Positions 40,173-48,948 of a stretch of DNA of 64,000 bases are shown in pieces (the stretch's first letter is position 1; every line of letters begins with the position of its first letter). Where the stretch lies: contig JAIOIW010000024.1 in the NCBI GenBank assembly GCA_019912385.1, positions 1 through 64,000 on the forward strand, written 5' to 3'. Source of the stretch: Notoacmeibacter sp. (lineage in GTDB: Bacteria > Pseudomonadota > Alphaproteobacteria > Rhizobiales > Rhizobiaceae). The translations under genes were made by a program, and so were the position numbers. The notes beneath the pieces are model-generated. The model had not been told where the DNA came from. It did no database searches and saw only the letters and a list, made by a program, of their open reading frames with translations.

Positions 40173-42638
40173 CTATTCGGGATCGATTTTTTTGCGCGGA
40201 CGTCCTGCGGGTTGCTTTGCCAGGCGCGCTCCCGCGGCTCTTTTCCGCGATGGCGCCTTCAGCGGGATTGCCTCCGGCGGTGCACCGGTCTTGATGTGCA
40301 CATCCTGCTGCGGGAACGGGATTTCGATGCCTTTTTCCTTGAACACGTCCATGATCTTCAACCGCAGGTCGGTCTGTACCGCGATCGTGTTGAAGATGTC
40401 GGCGATATGGACGCGCAGCTCGAAATCGAGCGAGGACGCTCCGAAATTGGCGAAGTAGACCTGCGGTTCCGGATTTTTCAGAATCAGCGGATGATTCTGG
40501 CCGATTTCCAGCAGCAGGTCGCGGACCTGGTGGGGATTGCTGTCGTAGGAGACGCCGACCGGGATCTCGACGCGGCCCAGATGGTTGCGCAGCGTCCAGT
40601 TGCCCACCGCCGCGTTGATGAGCTCCGAATTCGGCAGGATGATCGTCTGTTTCTGGAAGGTCTCGATCTCCGTGGCACGCACGGAAATCTTCTTGACCAG
40701 GCCGGAATAGGCGCCCGCGATGATCCAGTCGCCGACCTTGAACGGCCGCTCGGCAAGCAGGATCAGCCCCGACACGAAGTTCGACACGATCGTCTGCAAC
40801 CCGAAGCCTATGCCCAGCGACAGCGCGCCGGCGACCAGCGCGAGGCTCGACAAGTCGATCCCGGCCGCCGAAACACCGATCAGCGCGGCAAGTGCGATTC
40901 CCAGGTAACCGACTGCCGTGCGGATCGAATTGCGAATTCCCGAATCGAACCGGCCGCGCTTCAGCACATTGCCGTCGATCCAGCTCTGGAACCAGCGGGT
41001 GGCGAAATAGGCCAGGATGAAGACAACGAGACCCGTCACGATTCCGATCAGCGAGATACTGACCGATCCGATCTGGATCTCCGAGGCGACGGAATAGGTC
41101 CAGGCGCGGATGTCGCCCAGTTGGAAGCCCCACTGCAACAGGATGAGCGGAATGCCGATCGCCACGACCAGCAGGTTGATGACGACATTGGCCACGACAC
41201 CCAATTGGTCGAGCGTGGTGGTGTCGACCTTCGCGCGGCTATCCAGCCATTTCCCCACCGAGGTGCGCGCGAAATTGCCTTCGTCGGAAACCGCCCGTGC
41301 CGACAGGAATCCGATATACATCGTCGCCGCGATCGCCCCGGAGATGACAATCTGCTGCGACACGAACCGGGCCAGCCCGATATAGCCAAACAGAGCGGCA
41401 ACGATCGTTGCCCCGCCCAGCCCGAAAGCGGCCAGCCGCACCGCCAGCGGCCAGGGCTTTGCTTGGCCGTGCTCGTCGGTAAACGGCTTGACCGCGCCGA
41501 TCAGGACCACAAGCAGGCCGACGATGACGGTTGCCACCAGGCTTTTTGCGACGGTGAGGCTGAGCGGCGATTTCATCACGTTGTTGACGACGGTGAACAG
41601 GAAGTCGAGGCCCGTTGCCAATGCAGTGATGGTCACCAGCCAGATCAGCAGGTAGGCAGGCCGCGTGCCGACAGCCACGAGCCGCCAATTGGGCAGTGCG
41701 GGAGACAACGCCGCGCGAACCAGGCGATTGACGAAGAAGACGATACCGATCACCTCGAACAGCACGATCAGCATTTCATCGATCTGGGCGCGCAGGACGC
41801 CGAATATGTCGAACAGGACATAGGTGCCGCCCATGAAGACAGCCAGCACCGCGGTCGGCAACAGCGTGGACCAGAAGGCGACCGACAGGCGGCTGAGATA
41901 GGACGGTTCGCTGACTGTCGGGTCCGGTGAGATCATGCGCTCGAACAGGCGCCGCCCGCCAACCAGCAGCACGAAGGCCCCGAGCAGCGAAAAGAAGGTG
42001 GCGCCCAGCACGGAGCTCAGCTTGTTGGAAGTGACGAAGCGCATCCAGTTGGAAACGGTCCACCAAAGCTGCTGCAGTTCGACGCTGAAATCGTGCAGGG
42101 TCTCGCCGGCCAGATCGTAGTTGATGTCGAAGCGCCGCGTGAGCGTACGGGCAAACAGCTCGCGCCTGAGTTCGTTGACCGTGTCGATCATGCGATTGAC
42201 GGCGATCGAACTGGCCTCCGCCTTTCCGATCAATTCGTTGATCGACGCCTTTTCCGCCAGCAGGCTGTTCCGCTCCTCGGTGACCGCGGGCGGTTCGGCC
42301 GGCTGGCCGTCGGCCGGCGGCGAGCCGAGTTGTTCGAGCCTCGCATTGATTTCCGAAAGCCGCGGCCTGAAAACCACGGCACTCGCAAGCACTTTGCTGG
42401 CCAGTTCGGTGCCCGCCAGCCGCAGCTTCACCAGTTCCAAATCGTTTTCCCTCGCCGCGTCGATCTTCGATCGCAGGGCTTCGGATTCGGTCACCAGCTT
42501 TTCGATGATCGGGCGTTGCTCCTCAACGATTCCGCCGGTTTGGGCGCGGGCCGGAAGCACCGTGAGCAGCATCGCCGCCGCCATGACGAGGGCCACGAAC
42601 GCTGCTGCAAGAATCGGTTTGCTACGGATTTCGGTCAC
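40173..42638 (-). CDS. Large MscS-family mechanosensitive channel (DUF3772 type)
   Basis: An 821-residue inner-membrane protein. It has a signal peptide (residues 1-32, ending PARAQ), a periplasmic coiled-coil-prone region (about 35-190), about ten membrane helices, and the MscS pore and beta domain at about 590-740 (GIGFGLQTIVSNFVSGLILL, then RPFKVGDWI). A Lys/Arg/Pro-rich cytoplasmic tail ends the protein. Such channels open on hypo-osmotic shock and release solutes. It is longer than E. coli MscS (286 residues), in the class of YbdG/MscK relatives. It stands alone, with promoters on both sides. Its presence near osmolyte genes fits their theme, but no operon links them. Confidence 0.88.
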   Translation of the reverse strand: MTEIRSKPILAAAFVALVMAAAMLLTVLPARAQTGGIVEEQRPIIEKLVTESEALRSKIDAARENDLELVKLRLAGTELASKVLASAVVFRPRLSEINARLEQLGSPPADGQPAEPPAVTEERNSLLAEKASINELIGKAEASSIAVNRMIDTVNELRRELFARTLTRRFDINYDLAGETLHDFSVELQQLWWTVSNWMRFVTSNKLSSVLGATFFSLLGAFVLLVGGRRLFERMISPDPTVSEPSYLSRLSVAFWSTLLPTAVLAVFMGGTYVLFDIFGVLRAQIDEMLIVLFEVIGIVFFVNRLVRAALSPALPNWRLVAVGTRPAYLLIWLVTITALATGLDFLFTVVNNVMKSPLSLTVAKSLVATVIVGLLVVLIGAVKPFTDEHGQAKPWPLAVRLAAFGLGGATIVAALFGYIGLARFVSQQIVISGAIAATMYIGFLSARAVSDEGNFARTSVGKWLDSRAKVDTTTLDQLGVVANVVINLLVVAIGIPLILLQWGFQLGDIRAWTYSVASEIQIGSVSISLIGIVTGLVVFILAYFATRWFQSWIDGNVLKRGRFDSGIRNSIRTAVGYLGIALAALIGVSAAGIDLSSLALVAGALSLGIGFGLQTIVSNFVSGLILLAERPFKVGDWIIAGAYSGLVKKISVRATEIETFQKQTIILPNSELINAAVGNWTLRNHLGRVEIPVGVSYDSNPHQVRDLLLEIGQNHPLILKNPEPQVYFANFGASSLDFELRVHIADIFNTIAVQTDLRLKIMDVFKEKGIEIPFPQQDVHIKTGAPPEAIPLKAPSRKRAAGARLAKQPAGRPRKKIDPE

Positions 42639-42798
42639 AAGTCCCGCCTGACATCGAAAACGGGCTCAAGTTAGACGGCTCGCGCCGCCCGGACAAGCGC
42701 GGCGTTCGCGATGGCCGCAATCGCTGCCGGGGCCCGTTCGGCAAATATGGTGGGGCGGAGCGCCAGGGCCACGCAGTACAGGTCCGCAGGTCCAGGAA

Positions 42799-42836
42799 CT
42801 GTTCAACTTCAAATGGAATCGTTTGAAGATGAACAG
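42799..42836. repeat. 15-bp inverted repeat downstream of the nitroreductase gene
   Basis: CTGTTCAACTTCAAA pairs with TTTGAAGATGAACAG with one mismatch around an eight-base loop, ending two bases before the nitroreductase stop region on the minus strand. There is no T tract. The stem is AT-richer than its surroundings. It could be a stabilising 3' hairpin or a dispersed repeat. Confidence 0.55.
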
Positions 42837-42838
42837 CT

Positions 42839-43549
42839 CTAATCCTTGAAAACCGTCCATTCATCGAGCGGAGCGCGCTCGGACCGCAACTGGTTCTCCG
42901 GCTTCGACTTGTCCTCGTAGCCAAGTGCGACGCCACAGACCACCACTTCGTTCTCGGGAATGTCGAGAATCGGACGAAGCTGCCGGTGATAAGGCGCGAA
43001 GGCAGCCTGCGGGCAGGTATGGAGCCCCCGCCCCCGCGCCGCAATGAGGATGTTTTCTATGAACATGCCGAGATCGAGCCACGAGCCGACCTCCAGCCGG
43101 CGGTCGATCGTCACGATCATGCCGACCGGCGCGTCGAAGAACACGAAATTGCGGTCATGCTGCTCGCGCATGCGCTCGACATCCCGCCGGCCGATGCCCA
43201 GCAGGTTGTAGAGCGCAAAGCCGACCGCCCGCCTGCGTGTCAGGTAAGGTTCGAAGAACTGCGAGGGATAGTACTTGTATTCGTCCCACTCGACCTTTTC
43301 CGCCCTGATTCCGGAAGTGAGGATGGCATCGGAGATCGCATGCTTGGTCTTGCCGGTCACGACATAGACCTTCCAGGGCTGCATGTTGGTGCCCGAAGGC
43401 GCGCGCGCCGCCACTTCGAGGATTTCGCGGACAGTCTCTTCATTCACCGGATCAGGCAGGAAAGCACGAACGGACCGGCGCGAGGTAATCGCTTCGTCCA
43501 CGATCTCCGTCACATCGGCGCCGGCCGCCTGTTCGCTGCGCATGTCCAT
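42839..43549 (-). CDS. Nitroreductase family FMN oxidoreductase
   Basis: A 236-residue flavoprotein. The FMN-phosphate site is ITSRRSVRAFLPDPV near residue 24, with the family's ARAPSGTNMQPWKVYVV near 49 and a C-terminal PENEVVVCGVALGYED. It uses NAD(P)H to reduce nitroaromatics, quinones or enones; the true substrate is unknown. It belongs to the subgroup with the sequence RRDVERMREQHDRNFVFFDAP in the middle. The ATG at 43549 follows GGGTGAG; the ATG at 43567 is possible. It is an isolated gene, and the strong hairpin 42799-42836 follows its stop. Confidence 0.86.
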   Translation of the reverse strand: MDMRSEQAAGADVTEIVDEAITSRRSVRAFLPDPVNEETVREILEVAARAPSGTNMQPWKVYVVTGKTKHAISDAILTSGIRAEKVEWDEYKYYPSQFFEPYLTRRRAVGFALYNLLGIGRRDVERMREQHDRNFVFFDAPVGMIVTIDRRLEVGSWLDLGMFIENILIAARGRGLHTCPQAAFAPYHRQLRPILDIPENEVVVCGVALGYEDKSKPENQLRSERAPLDEWTVFKD

Positions 43550-43824
43550 GATCTGCTCACCCGGCAATGCCGGAATCCCGATTGTTCGGTTTCAGGGGCG
43601 CTCTATGCACGCGCGCACCGTTCAGGGCAAGGCCGCGTATGATATGATGGAATTGACGATTTGTCGTCTCCGGGTGAACTCCGTCGTGAACGAGGGTCAG
43701 GCGAGAGCACGGACCGTTCGCCCGCGACAGGCTTCAAGATTCTGATATTCAACGCCTCTTCGTTTCCGACATGTTTTCTTCGGCCAGTGCTTTCCTTTGT
43801 GCCAAGTCACCCTAATTTGCTTCC

Positions 43825-44520
43825 ATGCGCTTGCTGGCCACGCTCGTTTTTCTTCTCTTTGTCCCATCCTCTTGGGCCGACGAGATCGTCGACCTGGAAT
43901 TGGTGCTGGCCGTCGATGCGTCGGCATCCGTCGACGACAGCGAGTTCCGGTTGCAAATCGGCGGCATCGCTTCGGCATTTCGTGATCCCGCTGTGCAGGC
44001 CGCGATCGCCGCCGGCCCGGTCGGCCGCATCGCTGTCGCGCTGACCCTTTGGGGTGACGCGGAAGTGCCCAGCGACCAGACGGGCTGGTATTCGATTTCC
44101 TCCGCCGCGGAAGCCAGCGCTTTGGCCAGCATCATCGGCGGATTGCCGCGCCGCGTCACCGGCGGCACGGGCATGGGCGCGGGCCTGGGCTACGCCATGC
44201 GCATGTTCGACCGCAACGGCTTCCAGGGCCGCCGCAAGGTGGTTGATGTCTCCGGCGATGGCAAGGAGACACCGCCACGCGTAGTCGTGCTGCTGATGCC
44301 GGACGCGCGCTCCATGGCGCATGCCCGCGGCATCACGATCAACGGTCTGGCGATCCTCAACGAGGACCGCGAACTGGCGGCCTGGTATCGCAGCGAGGTG
44401 GCGACCGGCCCCGGCCATTTCGTCATGGCGGTGGACGACTACAGCGATTTCGCCGAGGCGATGCGCCGCAAACTGATCCGCGAAATCGAAGGCGCGCGCA
44501 TCATCTCGCTACTGGAATAG
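43825..44520 (+). CDS. DUF1194 (VWA-like) exported protein, copy 2
   Basis: A 231-residue protein with a signal peptide (residues 1-18, ending SSWA) and a VWA-like domain with AVDASASVDDSEF as metal motif and VVDVSGDGKETPP as the second conserved segment. It is shorter than the copy at 18706 but has the same layout. The function is unknown. The gene lies alone between the nitroreductase (divergent) and the ABC importer (convergent), with the hairpin at 44530-44563 as likely shared terminator. Confidence 0.82.
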   Translation: MRLLATLVFLLFVPSSWADEIVDLELVLAVDASASVDDSEFRLQIGGIASAFRDPAVQAAIAAGPVGRIAVALTLWGDAEVPSDQTGWYSISSAAEASALASIIGGLPRRVTGGTGMGAGLGYAMRMFDRNGFQGRRKVVDVSGDGKETPPRVVVLLMPDARSMAHARGITINGLAILNEDRELAAWYRSEVATGPGHFVMAVDDYSDFAEAMRRKLIREIEGARIISLLE

Positions 44521-44529
44521 GAGGAAGCA

Positions 44530-44563
44530 CCTTTATCTCGCTTGTTGCGGGGGGAGATGAAGG
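44530..44563. terminator. Hairpin between convergent genes
   Basis: CCTTTATCTC (44530-44539) pairs with GAGATGAAGG (44554-44563), with one G-T pair. CGTTTTC follows on the plus strand, so it can terminate the DUF1194 transcript and, on the other strand, the ABC operon. Confidence 0.6.
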
Positions 44564-44569
44564 CGTTTT

Positions 44570-46795
44570 CTATTTCGACCGTGATGGTTTGTCCTTGGCA
44601 GTCGTCTTTACCGGTGAAGCCGCCTTCGGTTTGGCCGCGCGTTTGGCCGCAGGTTGCGTTTTCGCCTTGCTCCCGGCGCCTTGTGCGACCGATTTGCGTT
44701 TCCTCCTGACTTCCTTCTTCTCGCTTGGAGCACCCTCGATCACGATCACCGGTTCCATCGCGTTGAGTTCGTCGTCGGTGAGGTGGCACAGGATGCGGTG
44801 TCCGGCAGACATCTGCTTCAACGGCGGCGGCGTGACATCGCAGGTTCCCGGAATCATGTAGCGGCAGCGCGTGGAGAACGGGCAGCCCTCGGGTGGATTC
44901 GTTGCCGACGGCAATTCGCCCTCCAGCACGATCCGGCGTTTCTTGACATGCGTGTCGGCAATCGGCACCGCCGACAGAAGCGCCTCGGTATAGGGATGAT
45001 AGGGCGGCGAGAAAATCTCGTCGGTCGTCCCCTGCTCCATGATCTGGCCGAGATACATCACGACGATGCGGTCGGCAAGATAGCGCACGACCGACAGGTC
45101 ATGGCTGATGAACAGCATGGTTGTGCCGTGTTCGGCCTGGATGTCCATCAGCAGTTCGGTCACCGCCGCCTGCACCGAGACATCAAGCGCGGAAACTGGC
45201 TCGTCGGCGATCACCACACTCGGATTTCCGGCAAAGGCGCGCGCAATACCGACGCGCTGCTTCTGGCCGCCGGAAAGCTGGCGCGGCCGCCGCTTGGCAA
45301 AATCGCGCGGCAACTTCACCGTGTCGAGCAAGTCGAGCACCCGCTCCTGCACCTTGACCGGATCGCTCTCGACGCCGAACTTGCGGATCACGCGCGCGAT
45401 CTGCGAGCCGACCGTGTGGCTCGGATTGAGCGTGTCGAACGGGTTCTGGAACACCATCTGCAACTTGCTGATTGTGTCGGCCGAACGCTTCTGCACGGGC
45501 AAGTGGCCAAGTTCGAAATTGCCGAGCTGCACATTGCCGCTTGTTGCCGTTTCCAGACCCATCAGCACCTTGGCGAAGGTCGACTTGCCGCACCCCGACT
45601 CGCCGACAATAGCAACCGTCTCCGCTTCGCGGGCATCGAAATCGATATTCTCGTTGGCCTTCACCGTCTTCTTTTCACCGGAGAAGAATAGCGCCGATTC
45701 CTCGATCTCGTAGTGCTTTGTCATGTTGTCGACCTTGAGTACCACGTCGCCGGGCGCGGTGATCTCGCGCGACACGCCCTCGGCGATCGGCTTGTCCCAG
45801 TCGATGTCGTCAATGCGCTCGCAGCGTGACCAGTGACCGGGTCCCGATCCCCGGACCTGGCGCATCCTGATCGCCGCAGCATCGCACACGCCGGCTTTGA
45901 AGAAGTCGCAGCGCGGCCCGAAATTGCAGCCGCGCGGACGCTCGTGCGGCAGCGGCAGTTGGCCGGGAATGGAGACCAGCGGCCGCGCATTCTTGTCGGC
46001 GCCCGGCAGCGGGATCGATCCGAACAGGCCGCGCGTATAGGGATGGCGCATCATGTCGAAAACGGCATCGACGTCGCCCAGTTCGACAGCCTCGCCGGAA
46101 TACATCACCGTGATCCGGTCGCATGTCTCCAGGATCAGCCCGAGATTATGCGAGATATAGATCATCGACGTGCCGGACTCGTCGGCGATTTCGCGGATCA
46201 GATCGACGATGCTGGCTTCCACGGTCACGTCGAGCGCGGTCGTCGGTTCGTCGAGCAGCAGCAGTTTCGGCCCCGACAGCAGCGCCATGGCGATGACCAC
46301 GCGCTGCTGCTGGCCGCCCGAGATCTGGTGCGGATAGGAATTGAGGATGCGCTCGGGTTCGGGCAGCTTGACCTTGGCCAGCATGTCGCGCGCACGGTTC
46401 CATGCCTCCTCCTTCGAAACGCCCTCGTGGTAGATCGGCACTTCGGCAAGCTGGTCGCCGACAAGCATGGCCGGATTGAGCGAGGCCATCGGCTCCTGGT
46501 AGACCATGGCGATCCTGGAGCCGCGAAGCTGCCGCAGTTCCTCCTCCGACATCTTCTGCATGTCGCGGCCCTCGAACAGGATCTCGCCGGAGACGACTTT
46601 CCCGTTCTTGCCCATGTAGTTCATGATCGCCAGCGCGACCGTCGATTTGCCACAGCCCGACTCGCCGACGATGCCCTGCGCCTCGCCGGGCATCAGCCTC
46701 ATGTTGAAATCGACGACAGCGGGGATTTCGCCGGCGCGGGTAAAGTAGGAGATGCAAAGATTGCGGCACTCCAGGACGGGTATCTGTTCTGTCAT
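44570..46795 (-). CDS. Fused dual-ATPase subunit of a peptide/nickel-type ABC importer
   Basis: A 741-residue protein containing two ABC ATPases end to end, equivalent to DppD and DppF. Domain 1 (residues about 5-260) has VGESGCGKST, SGGQQQR and LLLLDEPTTALD. Domain 2 (about 350-600) has VGESGCGKST, LSGGQKQR and VVIADEPVSALD. Each domain is followed by the oligopeptide-transporter C-terminal region with a cysteine cluster (CNFGPRCDFFKAGVC; CPFSTRCRYMIPGTC). The last 50 residues are Lys/Ala-rich and probably disordered. It energises the permeases at 46800 and 47836, whose binding protein is at 48949. The substrate is not evident; the neighbouring betaine-catabolic genes make an N-methylated compound plausible. 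Confidence 0.88.
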   Translation of the reverse strand: MTEQIPVLECRNLCISYFTRAGEIPAVVDFNMRLMPGEAQGIVGESGCGKSTVALAIMNYMGKNGKVVSGEILFEGRDMQKMSEEELRQLRGSRIAMVYQEPMASLNPAMLVGDQLAEVPIYHEGVSKEEAWNRARDMLAKVKLPEPERILNSYPHQISGGQQQRVVIAMALLSGPKLLLLDEPTTALDVTVEASIVDLIREIADESGTSMIYISHNLGLILETCDRITVMYSGEAVELGDVDAVFDMMRHPYTRGLFGSIPLPGADKNARPLVSIPGQLPLPHERPRGCNFGPRCDFFKAGVCDAAAIRMRQVRGSGPGHWSRCERIDDIDWDKPIAEGVSREITAPGDVVLKVDNMTKHYEIEESALFFSGEKKTVKANENIDFDAREAETVAIVGESGCGKSTFAKVLMGLETATSGNVQLGNFELGHLPVQKRSADTISKLQMVFQNPFDTLNPSHTVGSQIARVIRKFGVESDPVKVQERVLDLLDTVKLPRDFAKRRPRQLSGGQKQRVGIARAFAGNPSVVIADEPVSALDVSVQAAVTELLMDIQAEHGTTMLFISHDLSVVRYLADRIVVMYLGQIMEQGTTDEIFSPPYHPYTEALLSAVPIADTHVKKRRIVLEGELPSATNPPEGCPFSTRCRYMIPGTCDVTPPPLKQMSAGHRILCHLTDDELNAMEPVIVIEGAPSEKKEVRRKRKSVAQGAGSKAKTQPAAKRAAKPKAASPVKTTAKDKPSRSK

Positions 46796-46799
46796 GGCT

Positions 46800-47822
46800 C
46801 TAATCCCTGAGGCTCATTTCGCGCAGGCCGTCGGCCATCAGGTTGAATCCCAGGATCAGGGACGAAACCGACAGGGCGGGCACGATCAGCATGTAGGAGA
46901 ACTTGAACAGCATGGCCGTCTTCGCGCTCTCGCGGATCATCAGGCCCCAGTCGGGGTCTGGCGGCTGCAACCCGAGACCCAGGAAGGTCAGCGTGGTGAT
47001 CGCGACGGTGGTGTAACCCAACCTCAGGCAGGCATCGACGATGATCGGCCCGCGCACGTTGGGAAGCAGCTCGACGAACATGATCCACAGCGGACTCTCG
47101 CCGCGTGTCTGGGCCGCAAACACGTAGTCGCGCGTCTTGATGTCGAGCGCCAGCCCCCGCACGATACGCATGATCGCCGGCGCCGAGGCGAAGGTCACCG
47201 CGACGATGATGTTGAAGCCCGAGGGTCCGAGATAGTTCAGGATGACGATGAACAGCACCATCACCGGGAAAGACAGCAGCACGTTGCCGAGGAACGAGAT
47301 GATCTCGTCCCACCAGCCCGAAAGGTATCCGGCCAACAGTCCGAACAGCATGCCCACCATGTAGGCGACCAACGTCGCGGTCACGCCCCACACGATAACG
47401 CGCTGGCAGCCCCAAAGCGTGCGCGAAAGGATATCGCGACCCTTGTAGTCTGTGCCCAGCAGGTAGAAATTTTCGCCCTTCGTCGCAAAGGGAATCTGGA
47501 ACGGCGCGATCGGCTTGTTGGGATCGAAAAGCGGCAGGAACGGCACCGATACGGCCACCAGCAGCCAGAAACAGACCAGCGACAGGCCGAGCACAGCGAC
47601 CCAACTTTCCCGCCACGCCCTGAATGCGATCAGGTAGAGCAGGATGACCGCCGGGATCGACGGCAGCAGCATGTAGTCGGCGGAGCCGCCCGGCGTCACG
47701 CCTGAAATGACATAGGCGCTCAGCGGCAGCCAGACCAGCGCCATCAACAGCGCGATGATCCTGGTCCGCGTCAGTTGCGCCAGGATGGAGGGGGCGGCGG
47801 GTTCGATGGTGATGTCAGCCAT
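46800..47822 (-). CDS. DppC-type ABC permease
   Basis: A 340-residue permease of the binding-protein-dependent family, with six to seven membrane segments and the EAA-like coupling loop (ARGESPLWIMFVELLPNVRGP) near residue 240. An N-terminal cytosolic extension and an extracytoplasmic insert containing LLGTDYKGRDILSRTLWG match the DppC/OppC family. The gene ends four bases before the ATPase start and begins 13 bases after the DppB-type gene, forming one operon. Confidence 0.9.
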   Translation of the reverse strand: MADITIEPAAPSILAQLTRTRIIALLMALVWLPLSAYVISGVTPGGSADYMLLPSIPAVILLYLIAFRAWRESWVAVLGLSLVCFWLLVAVSVPFLPLFDPNKPIAPFQIPFATKGENFYLLGTDYKGRDILSRTLWGCQRVIVWGVTATLVAYMVGMLFGLLAGYLSGWWDEIISFLGNVLLSFPVMVLFIVILNYLGPSGFNIIVAVTFASAPAIMRIVRGLALDIKTRDYVFAAQTRGESPLWIMFVELLPNVRGPIIVDACLRLGYTTVAITTLTFLGLGLQPPDPDWGLMIRESAKTAMLFKFSYMLIVPALSVSSLILGFNLMADGLREMSLRD

Positions 47823-47835
47823 GGGTCAGCCCTCC

Positions 47836-48786
47836 TCAAGCGAAACGGATGCGGGGATTGAGGAAGGTGTAGCCGATGTCCGATATGATCTGGGACGTCA
47901 CGGCGACGATGACGGCAACCAGCGTGCAGGCCTGCACGACGTAGATGTCGCCGAAGAGTGCTGCTTCCAGCAGCAGCTTGCCGAAGCCCTTGTACTCGAA
48001 GAACACCTCGACCACGACGACGCCCGACAACAGCCAGTTGAGTTGCAGGACGATGACCGTGAAGGGCGCGATCAGCGCGTTCCTCAGTGCGTGTCTCAGG
48101 ATCACCCGCCGGTAAGGCAGCCCCTTGAGCACCGCGGTGCGGATATATTGCGAGGTCATGACCTCGGCCATCGAGGCCCGCGTCATGCGCGCCACATAGC
48201 CGAAATCGTAGAGCACAAGGGTCATTACCGGCAGCATCAGCTGCCAGCCGTCGAACCCGGATATCATCGCCGATTTGGTCGGGAGCCACTTGAGCCCGAG
48301 CGCGAAGATGACGGTCAGGATGATGGCCGTGGCGATCTCGGGAATAGAGGTGGTGAAAACCGAAATGAAGGAGATCGAGCGGTCGAGCCTGGAGCCTTCG
48401 CGCATGCCGGCCAGGACGCCGAGGATCAGCGAGAGCGGCACCATCAGCGCGAACACCCAGAAGGCCAGGATGCCGGTGTTCTTAAGCGCCGCCCACAGCA
48501 GCGGCCCGACTGCCGTGTTCTTCTCGAATGACCAGCCGAGGTCGCCTTGCAGGACATTGCCGACCCATAGCGCGAACCGCTGGTAGAACGGGATGTCGAG
48601 CCCCTTCTTGACCAGCCAGGCCTTGTAGTCGTCGGGGTCCATCGCCGAGACGCCGAAGTTGCCCAGTTCGGCGAGTGCGATACGCATCTTGAACGTGTCG
48701 CTATCGAAGATGATAAAGAGAATGATGGACGCCACGATCAGGATGAGAATCATCTGGATCAGGCGCCGGCCGATGAGTTTCATCAT
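47836..48786 (-). CDS. DppB-type ABC permease
   Basis: A 316-residue permease with six membrane segments. The N-terminal GRRLIQMILILIVASIILF is the usual DppB/OppB opening, and the EAA-like loop (RTAVLKGLPYRRVILRHALR) is near residue 225. It pairs with the DppC-type subunit to form the membrane channel. It lies second in the minus-strand operon after the binding-protein gene, with 162 bases between them. That gap may carry a stabilising hairpin so that the binding protein is made in excess. Confidence 0.9.
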   Translation of the reverse strand: MMKLIGRRLIQMILILIVASIILFIIFDSDTFKMRIALAELGNFGVSAMDPDDYKAWLVKKGLDIPFYQRFALWVGNVLQGDLGWSFEKNTAVGPLLWAALKNTGILAFWVFALMVPLSLILGVLAGMREGSRLDRSISFISVFTTSIPEIATAIILTVIFALGLKWLPTKSAMISGFDGWQLMLPVMTLVLYDFGYVARMTRASMAEVMTSQYIRTAVLKGLPYRRVILRHALRNALIAPFTVIVLQLNWLLSGVVVVEVFFEYKGFGKLLLEAALFGDIYVVQACTLVAVIVAVTSQIISDIGYTFLNPRIRFA

Positions 48787-48948
48787 GTCCGGTCACTACC
48801 CGCCGGCAGGCAGGCCCCCCATTTCTGACACATCGTCGCTTGCGCGCATGTTATTGTCCGGCTGTGCCGGCTTGTTCTTCGCGCCGCGTGTGCTCTTTGA
48901 AGTACCCCCCGGAGCGGTATCCGCCCCGGGGATATCGCGTTGTTTGCG

